The translations under genes and the position numbers were made by a program. From assembly GCA_035293405.1 (NCBI GenBank), contig DATDOE010000033.1, positions 1-64,000 of the forward strand: DNA of 64,000 nucleotides, in the 5' to 3' direction. Shown in pieces: positions 8,253 to 15,748 of the stretch; position 1 is the stretch's first letter, and every line of letters begins with the position of its first letter. The notes beneath the pieces are model-generated. The model was given only the letters and a program-made list of their open reading frames with translations, searched no databases and had not been told where the DNA came from. Origin of the DNA: Gp6-AA40 sp035293405. Its GTDB lineage: Bacteria; Acidobacteriota; Vicinamibacteria; Vicinamibacterales; UBA2999.

Positions 8253-9548
8253 ATGCGGACGCGGGCCGACACTGCTTCTCTCTCTGGCGCTTCTCTCTAT
8301 GGCGACGTCGTTGGTGGGGTGACCACGTTTTTCACGATGGCGTACATCGTGGTGGTGAACCCGGGAATCCTTTCCGCGCCTGGCACCGGCATGCCCTTCA
8401 CCGGCGCGATGACGGCCACCGTCCTCATCGCGTGCAGCATGACGTTGCTGATGGGTCTCTACGCCCGGCTCCCCTTCGCGGTGGCGCCGGGCATGGGCCT
8501 CAACGCGTTCTTCGCCTACACCATCGTCCTGCAGCAGCACGTGCCGTGGCAGACGGCGCTCGGGATGGTCTTCTGGGCAGGCGTGCTCTTCCTGCTGTTA
8601 TCCGCAACCCCACTGCGTGAAGCGATCGCGATGGCCATACCCGCAAGCCTTCGCCTGGCGGCAGCCGCCGGCATCGGTCTTCTGCTGACGCTGATCGGAT
8701 TCCGCAACGCCGGCCTCATCGAAGCCGATCCCGCGACGCTGCTGCGCCTGGGAACGCTCGATCATCGCGCCGTATTCCTGCTGCTTGGCGTGCTCATCGC
8801 CGTCATGCTCCAACGCCGGAACAACCCGCTGGCATTCCTCGCGTCGATCGTGGTCATCACGGCGGCGTCGTGGACGCTTGGCTACGCGCCGCTGCCGGGC
8901 GCGGTCGTCAGTGCGCCGGACTTCTCATCCGCGTTGCTGAAGCTGGACATCATGGGCGCGCTCCAGCTCGCGCTGCTGCCGGCGATCGTCGCGATCCTGT
9001 TCACGGATCTCTTCGACTCGCTCTCCACTTTCATCGGCGTGGCCAGCGCGTCGGGCCTGACCGAGCCGGACGGCCGGCCGCTCAACCTGAAGCGAGGCCT
9101 GATCGTCGATGCGTTCGCGACCCTGGGCGCCGGACTCGCGGGCACCTCGTCCGGCACCGCCTTCGTCGAGAGCATCGCCGGCATCCGCATGGGCGCGCGG
9201 ACGGGCCGCGCCTCGGTCGTCACCGCGTTGTGTTTCGTGCCGTGCTTCTTCGTGGCGCCGCTGGCAGCGTCGGTCCCGGGCTACGCGACGGCCGCGGTCC
9301 TGGTGCTCGTGGGGCTGTCGATGTTTCAGTCGGTCGCGACGCTGGACTTCACGTCGATCGAGGACAGCCTGCCGGCCTTCGTCACGATTGTCCTCATCCC
9401 GCTGACGCTCTCGATCACGCAGGGGCTCTTGTGGGGCTTCCTGCTGCACGCTTTGCTCTATGCGGCAGTGGGAAGGGCGCGTGACGTGAGGCCGACCCTC
9501 TGGATCCTCGCCCTCGTCGCGGCGGGGCTGCTTCTCATCGGACAGTAG
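8253..9548 (+). CDS. NCS2/AzgA-family purine (guanine/hypoxanthine/adenine) permease
   Basis: This 431-residue inner-membrane transporter has about 12-14 hydrophobic segments. AzgA/PbuG-type signatures are VTTFFTMAYIVVVNPGIL near the N-terminus, RLPFAVAPGMGLNAFFAYT in TM3, and TLGAGLAGTSSGTAFVESIA with GARTGRASVVTALCF further on. The family imports nucleobases by proton symport. The ATG at 8253 precedes the first helix by about 20 residues. Upstream codons are repeat sequence. Confidence 0.9.
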   Translation: MRTRADTASLSGASLYGDVVGGVTTFFTMAYIVVVNPGILSAPGTGMPFTGAMTATVLIACSMTLLMGLYARLPFAVAPGMGLNAFFAYTIVLQQHVPWQTALGMVFWAGVLFLLLSATPLREAIAMAIPASLRLAAAAGIGLLLTLIGFRNAGLIEADPATLLRLGTLDHRAVFLLLGVLIAVMLQRRNNPLAFLASIVVITAASWTLGYAPLPGAVVSAPDFSSALLKLDIMGALQLALLPAIVAILFTDLFDSLSTFIGVASASGLTEPDGRPLNLKRGLIVDAFATLGAGLAGTSSGTAFVESIAGIRMGARTGRASVVTALCFVPCFFVAPLAASVPGYATAAVLVLVGLSMFQSVATLDFTSIEDSLPAFVTIVLIPLTLSITQGLLWGFLLHALLYAAVGRARDVRPTLWILALVAAGLLLIGQ

Positions 9549-9552
9549 CGAC

Positions 9553-9628
9553 CAACTCCCAACTCCCAACGCGCCCCCGCGGAACGATTGGGAATTGGCG
9601 CAAGGTTCGGATTGGGAGTTGGGAGTTG
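9553..9628. repeat. 17-bp perfect inverted repeat made of heptamers
   Basis: CAACTCC-CAACTCC-CAA at 9553-9569 is exactly complementary to TTGGGAGTTGGGAGTTG at 9612-9628, with a 42-nt loop. It lies 4 nt after the permease stop and could fold in its transcript. There is no T-tract, so it is not a textbook terminator. Confidence 0.9.
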
Positions 9629-9784
9629 AGGCGCGCGTCAGCGCGCCAGCCGAGACCGACCACGGCCCCTTCTCGGTCTCTCTCGTCGTCACCTCGGGAT
9701 CGGGCGATTTTCCACCAGCCACGACGCCGGCTCGAGCAGGATGAAGTGGGCATCGGCATACGACGGGACGATGATGGCTGCGGC

Positions 9785-9811
9785 TTCCCCTTCCCCCTTC
9801 CCCCTTCCCCC
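9785..9811. repeat. TTCCCCC heptamer array
   Basis: About four tandem copies of TTCCCCC (the first one base shorter) abut the stop codon of the small minus-strand gene that ends at 9811. Together with the preceding inverted repeat they make 9549-9810 a repeat-only intergenic stretch. Confidence 0.85.
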
Positions 9812-10035
9812 TAACCACTTTCACCCCAGCCATCCTTGAGCAGGATGCCGCGGATCTGATCGGCCCGGGCCATGGCCAGGTCGAGCGAATCGTACTTTTC
9901 GGCGCGGTCCATCACGCCGTCAATGAACCAGGTCACCGTCGTCTGCGTGTCGCCGGGGAAGATTGTGGCGTGCGCCGTGGAGCGCCCGCGCGTCAGCCGC
10001 CAGAGGACGGTGGGGTCGGTGGGGTTGATGGTCAT
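9811..10035 (-). CDS. small conserved hypothetical protein
   Basis: The 74-residue product reads MTINPTDPTVLWRLTRGRS, has a central TVTWFIDGVMDRAEKYDSLD and ends in an alpha-helical segment LAMARADQIRGILLKDGW. It is soluble with no signal. The start at 10035 is chosen because the longer open frame upstream is antisense to the neighbouring plus-strand genes. No function is recognised. Confidence 0.55.
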   Translation of the reverse strand: MTINPTDPTVLWRLTRGRSTAHATIFPGDTQTTVTWFIDGVMDRAEKYDSLDLAMARADQIRGILLKDGWGESG

Positions 10036-10086
10036 GGCACTCCCATTTTCATACTGGATCCTGGCTGCGCCAGTACAATCGGCAAC

Positions 10087-10263
10087 ATGGCGGACGAAGA
10101 GGTGAAGGGCTTGCCCTGTGGCTGCGAGGTGCGGACCTATCGTGATTTCCTCGGACGTATCGTCGGCACGATCGTCGTGCACGGGCCGGAGTGCCACAGC
10201 GACGAGCACACGCTGGGGCAGACGGTGATCATGCCCGGCCGCGAACACGCACGCCCGGAGTAA
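10087..10263 (+). CDS. small cysteine-containing hypothetical protein upstream of ispG
   Basis: The 58-residue product starts MADEEVKGLPCGCEVRTYRD and carries three cysteines (CGC near residue 11 and GPEC near 35) plus a His in ECHSDEH. This could be a small metal-binding or degenerate zinc-ribbon protein. It ends 11 nt before ispG in the same orientation and is probably in one transcript with it. No family is recognised. Confidence 0.5.
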   Translation: MADEEVKGLPCGCEVRTYRDFLGRIVGTIVVHGPECHSDEHTLGQTVIMPGREHARPE

Positions 10264-10274
10264 GATCGAGCCGA

Positions 10275-11504
10275 GTGCCCACAGCGAAGCTGCACAAGAC
10301 CGTCGGCGTACGCGTTGGCCGCGTGCAGGTCGGCGGCGGCGCGCCGGTCATCGTCCAGTCGATGACGATGACCGATACCGCCGACGCGGCAGGCACCGCG
10401 CAACAGTGCATCGAGCTGGCCGAGGCCGGCTCCGAGCTGGTGCGAGTCACCGTGAACCTGCCGGACGCGGCCGCGGCCGTGCCCGAAATCAAGCAGCGGA
10501 TGCTCGACGCCGGCTGTACGGCGCCGCTGATTGGCGACTTCCACTACAACGGACACCTGCTGCTGACCCGCTTTCCAGCGTGTGCCGAGGCCCTCGACAA
10601 GTATCGGATCAACCCTGGCAACGTCGGCACCGGCCGGCGCCGCGACGAGCAGTTCTCCACGATCTGCAAAGTGGCGATCGACCACGGCAAGCCGGTGCGC
10701 ATCGGCGTCAACGGCGGCTCGCTCAACCAGGAGCTGGTCGTCGCGAAGATGGAGGAGAACACGTCGCGCAATCTCGGGAGGACGTCGGAGGAGATCCTCA
10801 ACGAGTGCATGGTGATCTCGGCGGTCGAGTCCACGGCGCTGGCGCTCGAGACGGGCCTGCGCAAGGATCAGATCATCATCTCGTGCAAGGTCTCGCGCCC
10901 GCGAGATCTGATCGCGATCTATCGGGACCTCGCGCGCAAGACCGATCAGCCGCTGCACCTGGGCCTGACCGAGGCGGGCATGGGTACAAAGGGGCTGGTC
11001 TGGTCGGCGTCAGCGATCGGCATCCTGCTCAACGAAGGCATCGGCGACACCATCCGCGTGTCGCTGACCCCGCGCCCGGGCGGCGACCGTCGCGAAGAGG
11101 TGTACGCGGCGTGCGAGCTGTTGCAGTCGCTCGGCCTGCGCGCGTTCGCGCCGAGCGTCACGGCCTGTCCGGGCTGCGGGCGGACGACCAGCAGCACGTT
11201 TCAAGAGCTGGCCGAGCGGACGCAGGACCACATTCGCGCGCAGATGCCCATGTGGAAGAAGTCATACGAGGGCGTCGAGAACCTCACGCTCGCGGTCATG
11301 GGCTGCGTCGTCAACGGACCGGGCGAATCGAAGGCGGCCAACATCGGCATCAGCCTCCCAGGCACAGGCGAAGCGCCGAACTGCCCGGTGTTCATCGACG
11401 GCGAGCACTTCACCACGCTGCGCGGCACGCACGACGAGCTGGCCGAAGGATTCCGCGCGCTCGTCGACAACTACGTCGCCACGCGATACGCGCGGCGGCC
11501 CTAA
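10275..11504 (+). CDS. ispG: 4-hydroxy-3-methylbut-2-en-1-yl diphosphate synthase (IspG/GcpE)
   Basis: IspG carries out the reductive opening of MEcPP to HMBPP in the MEP isoprenoid pathway, using a [4Fe-4S] cluster. The 409-residue protein has the TIM-barrel start VGRVQVGGGAPVIVQSMT, the INPGNVG strand, and the three cluster cysteines in TACPGCGRTT and AVMGCVVNGPGES. The GTG at 10275 is chosen because homology begins at KLHKTVGVRVG. The last Pro codon and the TAA stop belong to the inverted repeat of the adjacent IS1182 element, so the native C-terminus was cut by the insertion. Length and motifs suggest it still works. Confidence 0.95.
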   Translation: MPTAKLHKTVGVRVGRVQVGGGAPVIVQSMTMTDTADAAGTAQQCIELAEAGSELVRVTVNLPDAAAAVPEIKQRMLDAGCTAPLIGDFHYNGHLLLTRFPACAEALDKYRINPGNVGTGRRRDEQFSTICKVAIDHGKPVRIGVNGGSLNQELVVAKMEENTSRNLGRTSEEILNECMVISAVESTALALETGLRKDQIIISCKVSRPRDLIAIYRDLARKTDQPLHLGLTEAGMGTKGLVWSASAIGILLNEGIGDTIRVSLTPRPGGDRREEVYAACELLQSLGLRAFAPSVTACPGCGRTTSSTFQELAERTQDHIRAQMPMWKKSYEGVENLTLAVMGCVVNGPGESKAANIGISLPGTGEAPNCPVFIDGEHFTTLRGTHDELAEGFRALVDNYVATRYARRP

Positions 11505-12970
11505 CAGCCCGTGGTGAAAGTCTGAGCTAGGGATCGACATGATCGATCCGTCGTACTACACTGCTGCGCATGGCGATGGGTACCCGAGAGACCGAGCAAT
11601 CGTCGTTGTGGATCGCGACCGCGGAGCTGCCGAAATCGCCCGCCCATCCGTTCTACACGCGGCTGAATACGCTGCTCGACGCCCACGACTTCGACCGCTT
11701 CGTCGAAGGCTTGTGCGGCAAGTTCTACGCGAAGGTCATGGGCCGACCGAGCCTCCAGCCCGGGCGCTACTTCCGGCTGCTGCTGATCGGCTACTTCGAA
11801 GGGATCGATTCGGAACGGGGCATTGCCTGGCGCGCGACCGACTCGTTGGCGGTCCGCACATTCCTGCGCCTCCCCTTGGACGAGGCGCCCCCCGATCATT
11901 CGACGATCTCTCGCACGCGCCGCGCGATTGATCTCGAGACCCACCGCGCCGTGTTCACGTGGGTGCAGGAGCGGCTCGTCGAGGGCGGGTTGCTCAAGGG
12001 CCAGACCGTCGCGATCGATGCGACCACCCTCGAGGCGAACGCGGCGATGCGGAGCATCGTGCGCCGCGACACCGCGGAAACCTATCAAGAGTTTCTGACG
12101 CGGCTCGCGCAGGCGTCGGGCATCGAGACCCCGACGCGCGACGACCTGGCGCGGCTGGACCGCAAGCGGAAGAAGAAAACCTCGAACAAAGACTGGACGA
12201 ACCCCTACGATCCCGATGCGAAGGTCGCGAAGATGAAGGATGGCCGCACGCATCTGGCCCACAAAGCTGAGCATGCCGTGGATCTGGAGACCGGCGCCAT
12301 TGTCGCCGTCACGCTGCAGGGCGCCGACGAAGGCGACACGACGACGATTGTGGAAACCGCGATCGCCGCGGCCGAGCAAGTCGAAGACGCGCAGGCCAGC
12401 GTCACGGAGCCGCAGCCGCTGGAAGAGATCATCGCCGACAAGGGGTATCACAGTAATCAGACCATGGTTGACCTCGACGCCCTGAACATCCGCTCCTACA
12501 TTGCGGAGCCGGACCGGGGGCCACGCGATTGGTCGGAGGCCCCCGAGGCCCAGGCGCCGGTGTATGGCAATCGGCGCCGGATTCGCGGACGACGCGGACG
12601 GCGTCTGATGCGTCAACGCGGCGAGCGGATCGAACGCTCCTTCGCGCATCTCTATGACACGGGCGGCATGCGTCGGACGCACCTGCGGGGCCACACGAAT
12701 ATCCTGAAGCGCCTCCTGATTCATGCGGGTGGGTTCAATCTTGGGCTCGTCATGCGTCACCTGATCGGCGTCGGCACGCCGCGCGGCCTGCAGGGCCGCC
12801 TCGCGGCCGCGATGGCCGTCGTGGTCGCGCTGTGGACGCTCGTTGAAGACATGCGGATCACGATCGGCACGCAACCGGTCGACACTCGATACGGATTCAC
12901 GCCGAGTCACCGTTTCGAGCTGCTGCCCGTCGCCAGTTGAAAACGACTCTTTCACCACGGGCTGTTAGGG
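11499..12970. mobile_element. IS1182-family insertion sequence
   Basis: Perfect 22-bp terminal inverted repeats are present: CCCTAACAGCCCGTGGTGAA plus AG at 11499-11520 and the exact complement at 12949-12970. One full-length transposase lies between them. No target duplication is evident. The left flank is the 3' end of ispG. The right flank is the truncated end of a minus-strand gene. Confidence 0.92.
11570..12940 (+). CDS. IS1182-family transposase
   Basis: This intact 456-residue DDE transposase shows the IS1182 layout. The N-terminal DUF772-like part is FYTRLNTLLDAHDFDRFVEG through RYFRLLLIGYFEGIDSERGI. Then come TVAIDATTLEANAAMRSIV (first Asp), EEIIADKGYHSNQTM (second Asp) and RGERIERSFAHLYDTGGMRR (Glu). 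It fills the element between the two inverted repeats and has no frameshift, unlike the IS701 copy nearby, so this element may be a recent arrival. Confidence 0.93.
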   Translation: MAMGTRETEQSSLWIATAELPKSPAHPFYTRLNTLLDAHDFDRFVEGLCGKFYAKVMGRPSLQPGRYFRLLLIGYFEGIDSERGIAWRATDSLAVRTFLRLPLDEAPPDHSTISRTRRAIDLETHRAVFTWVQERLVEGGLLKGQTVAIDATTLEANAAMRSIVRRDTAETYQEFLTRLAQASGIETPTRDDLARLDRKRKKKTSNKDWTNPYDPDAKVAKMKDGRTHLAHKAEHAVDLETGAIVAVTLQGADEGDTTTIVETAIAAAEQVEDAQASVTEPQPLEEIIADKGYHSNQTMVDLDALNIRSYIAEPDRGPRDWSEAPEAQAPVYGNRRRIRGRRGRRLMRQRGERIERSFAHLYDTGGMRRTHLRGHTNILKRLLIHAGGFNLGLVMRHLIGVGTPRGLQGRLAAAMAVVVALWTLVEDMRITIGTQPVDTRYGFTPSHRFELLPVAS

Positions 12971-13126
12971 TCCCTCCGCGAGCCGATGTAGAAACAGGCC
13001 GACATCGGTGACGACGCCGACGGTCTGCTGAGACCCTCGATCGCTCAGCTTGGTGACCAACCGCGGGATTGATGTCCACGCAGACCACGCGGACCCAGGA
13101 GGGCAGCAAGGGGTCTCTGGGTCCAG
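12971..13126 (-). pseudogene. C-terminal remnant of a TIGR00300/LOR-SDH-type protein
   Basis: The minus strand reads DPLLPSWVRVVCVDINPAV in one frame, then VTKLSDRGSQQTVGVVTDVG and LFLHRLAEG in the next. One extra G at the join (minus strand GCGGTTGGTCACC) explains the break. The CVDINPAVVTKLxDRGSxQTxGxVTDVGLFL pattern is what I recall from the C-terminus of the LOR/SDH (TIGR00300) family tied to arginine/ornithine metabolism. The frame ends inside the IS1182 repeat. The upstream part of the gene is missing. Confidence 0.5.
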
Positions 13127-13185
13127 TTGCGTGAAAGCTGATCTTCGTCAGCCATCAGGCGCTGCGATATCATCGTGAGCACGCG

Positions 13186-15033
13186 ATGGAGCAACGAATC
13201 GAGGTCGGCAAGAGCCAGATGCTGCGGCGGGCGTGTCTCGTGATTGCGGCATTCGCATCCCTCTGGGCTTTTGCGGTCGCCATCACCGGAGGCTTTGTGA
13301 TTGACGCGGGCCCGGTGCGATTCTCGTCACGCAGTCCACGTCGTGCATTACTGCTCATGATCCTCGCCAGTGTGGCAGTGTGGGCGCTATATCGGAAGGG
13401 CGACTGGCGAGAGCGATGGACCGCGGATGTGAAGTGGCTGTCGGCCTTGGCGGTGAGAGCGATTCCGGGCGTTATCAGGGGTCACGCGACACCCCGAGTG
13501 CTCGCCGGTGTAGTAGCGGCGATGACGGTCCTCGTCGGAATCGTCTCTGGCGCGCACGTTGTCGGTGGCTCGGACTCCTACGGCTACGTCAGCCAGGCGC
13601 ACTTGTTTGCGACAGGGCTACTGAAGGTCCCGCAACCGCTCCTGGACGATTTGCCGGCGGACGTCCCACAGGAGGCTCTCGTTCCACTGGGTTATCGCCT
13701 CAGCCCCGACCGGAGCGGGCTGGTACCCACATATGCGTCGGGCCTGCCGATGGTTATGGCTGTATTCGAGCGAGTCGGTGGACGAAATGCCGTGTTCCTT
13801 GTGATGCCGATTCTGGCTGGCTTGGCCGTCTGGGCGACGTATGCGATCGGGAGATTGCTGGTCGGAGAGCTTGGTGGCAGTTTAGCCGCGATCTTCCTCG
13901 CTACGAGCCCAGCCTTTGTGCTTCAGTTGATGTATGCGCCGATGAGCGACATCGCTGCCGCTGCGTGGTGGACTACGGCCCTCTCCCTGGTCTGGCAACC
14001 TGGCCGGTTGGCCGCCTTCGCCGCGGGTCTCGCGACCGCCGCCGCGATTCTGACGCGTCCCAACTTGGTGCCGCTCGCAACCGTTCCAGGCGGAATCTTC
14101 TTGATTGGCCTGTGGTCCCGCAACGAGCGATCTCTCGCGGCGCAACGGCTCTTGTGGTTTGCTGCGCCGCCAGTCGTCGCCTGTTCGGTGGTCGCATACC
14201 TCAATGCGTACTGGTATGGTTCGCCGTTCGCCTCTGGCTACGGACCTCTCGCCGGAGAGTTGTTTCGGTGGGAATACTTCTGGCCCAACCTGGCCAATTA
14301 CACAAGGTGGACCCTTGACAGCCAAGGGCCACTCAGCCTGCTGAGTCTTGTCGGACTGCTCGCCCTATGGCGAGTTGCGCGCTTTCGAAGCGAACGGACG
14401 ATCCTGACGGTCTGTATCTGCTTCGCGGTCGGCCTGTACGTGTGCTATGCGTTCTACCTGCCGTTAGGCGATTGGTGGTCTCTGAGACTGCTGTTGCCAG
14501 CCTTCCCGATCTTTTTTATCCTCATAGTGGCGGGAGGCCTCGCTGTTGCCGATCGACTGCCACATGGCTGGCGAAGTGTTGGAGTCGCGGTCCTGGTTGC
14601 CGCCATGACGGTACACGTGACGGCCTTCGGCCGCTCGAGAGGCGTCTTCAACTCAGAGGGGGAGCTGCGATACGAGATCGTGGGACGCTACATCAACGAC
14701 CATATGCCGTCTCGTGCCGTATTCTTCACGATGCTGCATAGCGGGAGCGTGCGGCACTACTCAGGCCGGTTGACGATCCGCTGGGACTGGATTCCGGCTG
14801 AACGCTTCGAGGCGACGGTGACGCATCTCCGCCAGCGCGGTTATGTCCCTTTTCTCCTCATCGACGACGCAGAGGAGGCGGACTTTAGGCATCGCTTCTC
14901 TGCCATTCCGTTGGTGAAGGCATCAGGCACTCCGCAGGCAAGGTTCCCGAACGTCAGCCTGTATCGCCTGCCCGACAACCACACGACGATGGCCCCATCG
15001 GAAGCGTCGAATCCAGAGAGGCGCTCGCGATAG
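13186..15033 (+). CDS. GT-C (ArnT/dolichol-P-mannosyltransferase-like) membrane glycosyltransferase
   Basis: The 615-residue integral membrane protein has about 11-13 hydrophobic segments. After an N-terminal TM (LVIAAFASLWAFAVAIT), the extracytoplasmic loop HVVGGSDSYGYVSQAHLFAT carries the acidic residue expected of GT-C catalytic loops. LMYAPMSDIAAAAWWTTAL and AAILTRPNLVPLATVPGG are further family-like stretches. A soluble C-terminal part of about 120 residues follows (RYINDHMPSRAVFFTMLHSG). Such enzymes move sugars from polyprenyl-phosphate carriers on the periplasmic side. The acceptor is unknown. It is not in an obvious operon. Confidence 0.75.
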   Translation: MEQRIEVGKSQMLRRACLVIAAFASLWAFAVAITGGFVIDAGPVRFSSRSPRRALLLMILASVAVWALYRKGDWRERWTADVKWLSALAVRAIPGVIRGHATPRVLAGVVAAMTVLVGIVSGAHVVGGSDSYGYVSQAHLFATGLLKVPQPLLDDLPADVPQEALVPLGYRLSPDRSGLVPTYASGLPMVMAVFERVGGRNAVFLVMPILAGLAVWATYAIGRLLVGELGGSLAAIFLATSPAFVLQLMYAPMSDIAAAAWWTTALSLVWQPGRLAAFAAGLATAAAILTRPNLVPLATVPGGIFLIGLWSRNERSLAAQRLLWFAAPPVVACSVVAYLNAYWYGSPFASGYGPLAGELFRWEYFWPNLANYTRWTLDSQGPLSLLSLVGLLALWRVARFRSERTILTVCICFAVGLYVCYAFYLPLGDWWSLRLLLPAFPIFFILIVAGGLAVADRLPHGWRSVGVAVLVAAMTVHVTAFGRSRGVFNSEGELRYEIVGRYINDHMPSRAVFFTMLHSGSVRHYSGRLTIRWDWIPAERFEATVTHLRQRGYVPFLLIDDAEEADFRHRFSAIPLVKASGTPQARFPNVSLYRLPDNHTTMAPSEASNPERRSR

Positions 15034-15187
15034 CAGCGGACGATCCAGGGCCTCGATCGTCCAAAGTCTGGATGTCGCCGCAGAGGAATGGCGGCCGACT
15101 GGCGTAAGGAAGAGTGCGCGGCAGCGAATGCGTTGTCGAAGGACCGGCGATTGGCGCTCTCCATCTACACAGAGCAGGAGGCATTTC

Positions 15188-15574
15188 ATGAAAACAGCGT
15201 ACGCCGCCGTTACGTTGTTCACTGTCATTGTTGTAGGCGCGCAGGCGGCAGCCGATCGACGTTGGCAAACGGGAACGTGGACCCAGGTGGGCGTTGGGCG
15301 CACGCCATTTGTGGGCGACGTGGTACACGAACGAATGCCCCCGGGCTTCAACAAGCCAGAGATGACCGAAGTCGCAACGTACGTGATCGAGAGCGATGAT
15401 CGCCGTTACTACTTACAGGCCATGGTCGCGATTGGGAGTGACGGGTTCGACCTCCACGTAACAGTCGGCAATTCCGTGACGTTTGCGGTCGAGAGGCGCA
15501 CGGCATATATCAAGCTCGACAAAGACGAGTACCGATTGCTTGTGGTCAAGAATGAGCGGAAGAAGGCACCGTGA
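15188..15574 (+). CDS. small secreted hypothetical protein
   Basis: The 128-residue product has a Sec signal peptide (MKTAYAAVTLFTVIVVGAQA, cleavage probably after AQA-A) and a mature beta-rich part with TYVIESDDRRYYLQAMVAIG and SVTFAVERRTAYIKLDKDEY. A strong AGGAGG site lies 5 nt before the ATG. It ends 27 nt before the convergent lasso precursor gene. The signature TYVIEsDD..Y.LqA resembles small periplasmic hypothetical proteins of Acidobacteria. The function is unknown. Confidence 0.75.
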   Translation: MKTAYAAVTLFTVIVVGAQAAADRRWQTGTWTQVGVGRTPFVGDVVHERMPPGFNKPEMTEVATYVIESDDRRYYLQAMVAIGSDGFDLHVTVGNSVTFAVERRTAYIKLDKDEYRLLVVKNERKKAP

Positions 15575-15601
15575 GATCGCTGTGTGACCCGAGTGCCGAC
15601 C

Positions 15602-15748
15602 TCACCGCGTCTTGGTCTTGAACTTCCCGGCCCCGTCTCTCTTCCTCCCGAAGAAACGGTTCTGCGTCAGGGTCGCGATGTCCCCGTAGGTGGTCAGCTT
15701 GGGAGCCACGTACGGCTGCTTCGTCGGCTTGCGGGCGTCGTCACTCAT
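15602..15748 (-). CDS. lasso peptide precursor (A), 48 residues
   Basis: A 48-codon gene whose ATG overlaps the kinase stop as ATGA. The leader end, YVAPKLTTYGDIATLTQ, matches the B1-recognition pattern YxxPxLxxxGx(F/I)xxxTx residue for residue in spacing. Thr28 is at -2, as in known lasso leaders. Cutting after Gln29 leaves the core NRFFGRKRDGAGKFKTKTR, with Asp at core position 9 for a nine-residue macrolactam ring to the Asn1 amine. The core has eight Arg/Lys and one acid. Asn as residue 1 is unusual, since Gly, Ala, Ser and Cys are common and Trp is known. The product would be modified in the cytosol and exported. No dedicated ABC transporter is nearby. The identity of the gene is well supported; the cut site is inferred. 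Confidence 0.85.
   Translation of the reverse strand: MSDDARKPTKQPYVAPKLTTYGDIATLTQNRFFGRKRDGAGKFKTKTR

Noticed and set aside
8129..8272. N-terminal extension of the flavoprotein made of repeated NHEPRTTNQ units
   Set aside because: It is translation of the heptamer array. Homology starts at MDVIVIGAG.
11539..11931. Second open frame overlapping the IS1182 transposase
   Set aside because: It is out of frame with the conserved DDE protein and without family features.
15602..15650. Canonical lasso core starting at the first Gly (GRKRD...)
   Set aside because: Starting there puts Asp at position 5, too close for a 7-9 residue ring, and breaks the Thr -2 rule.
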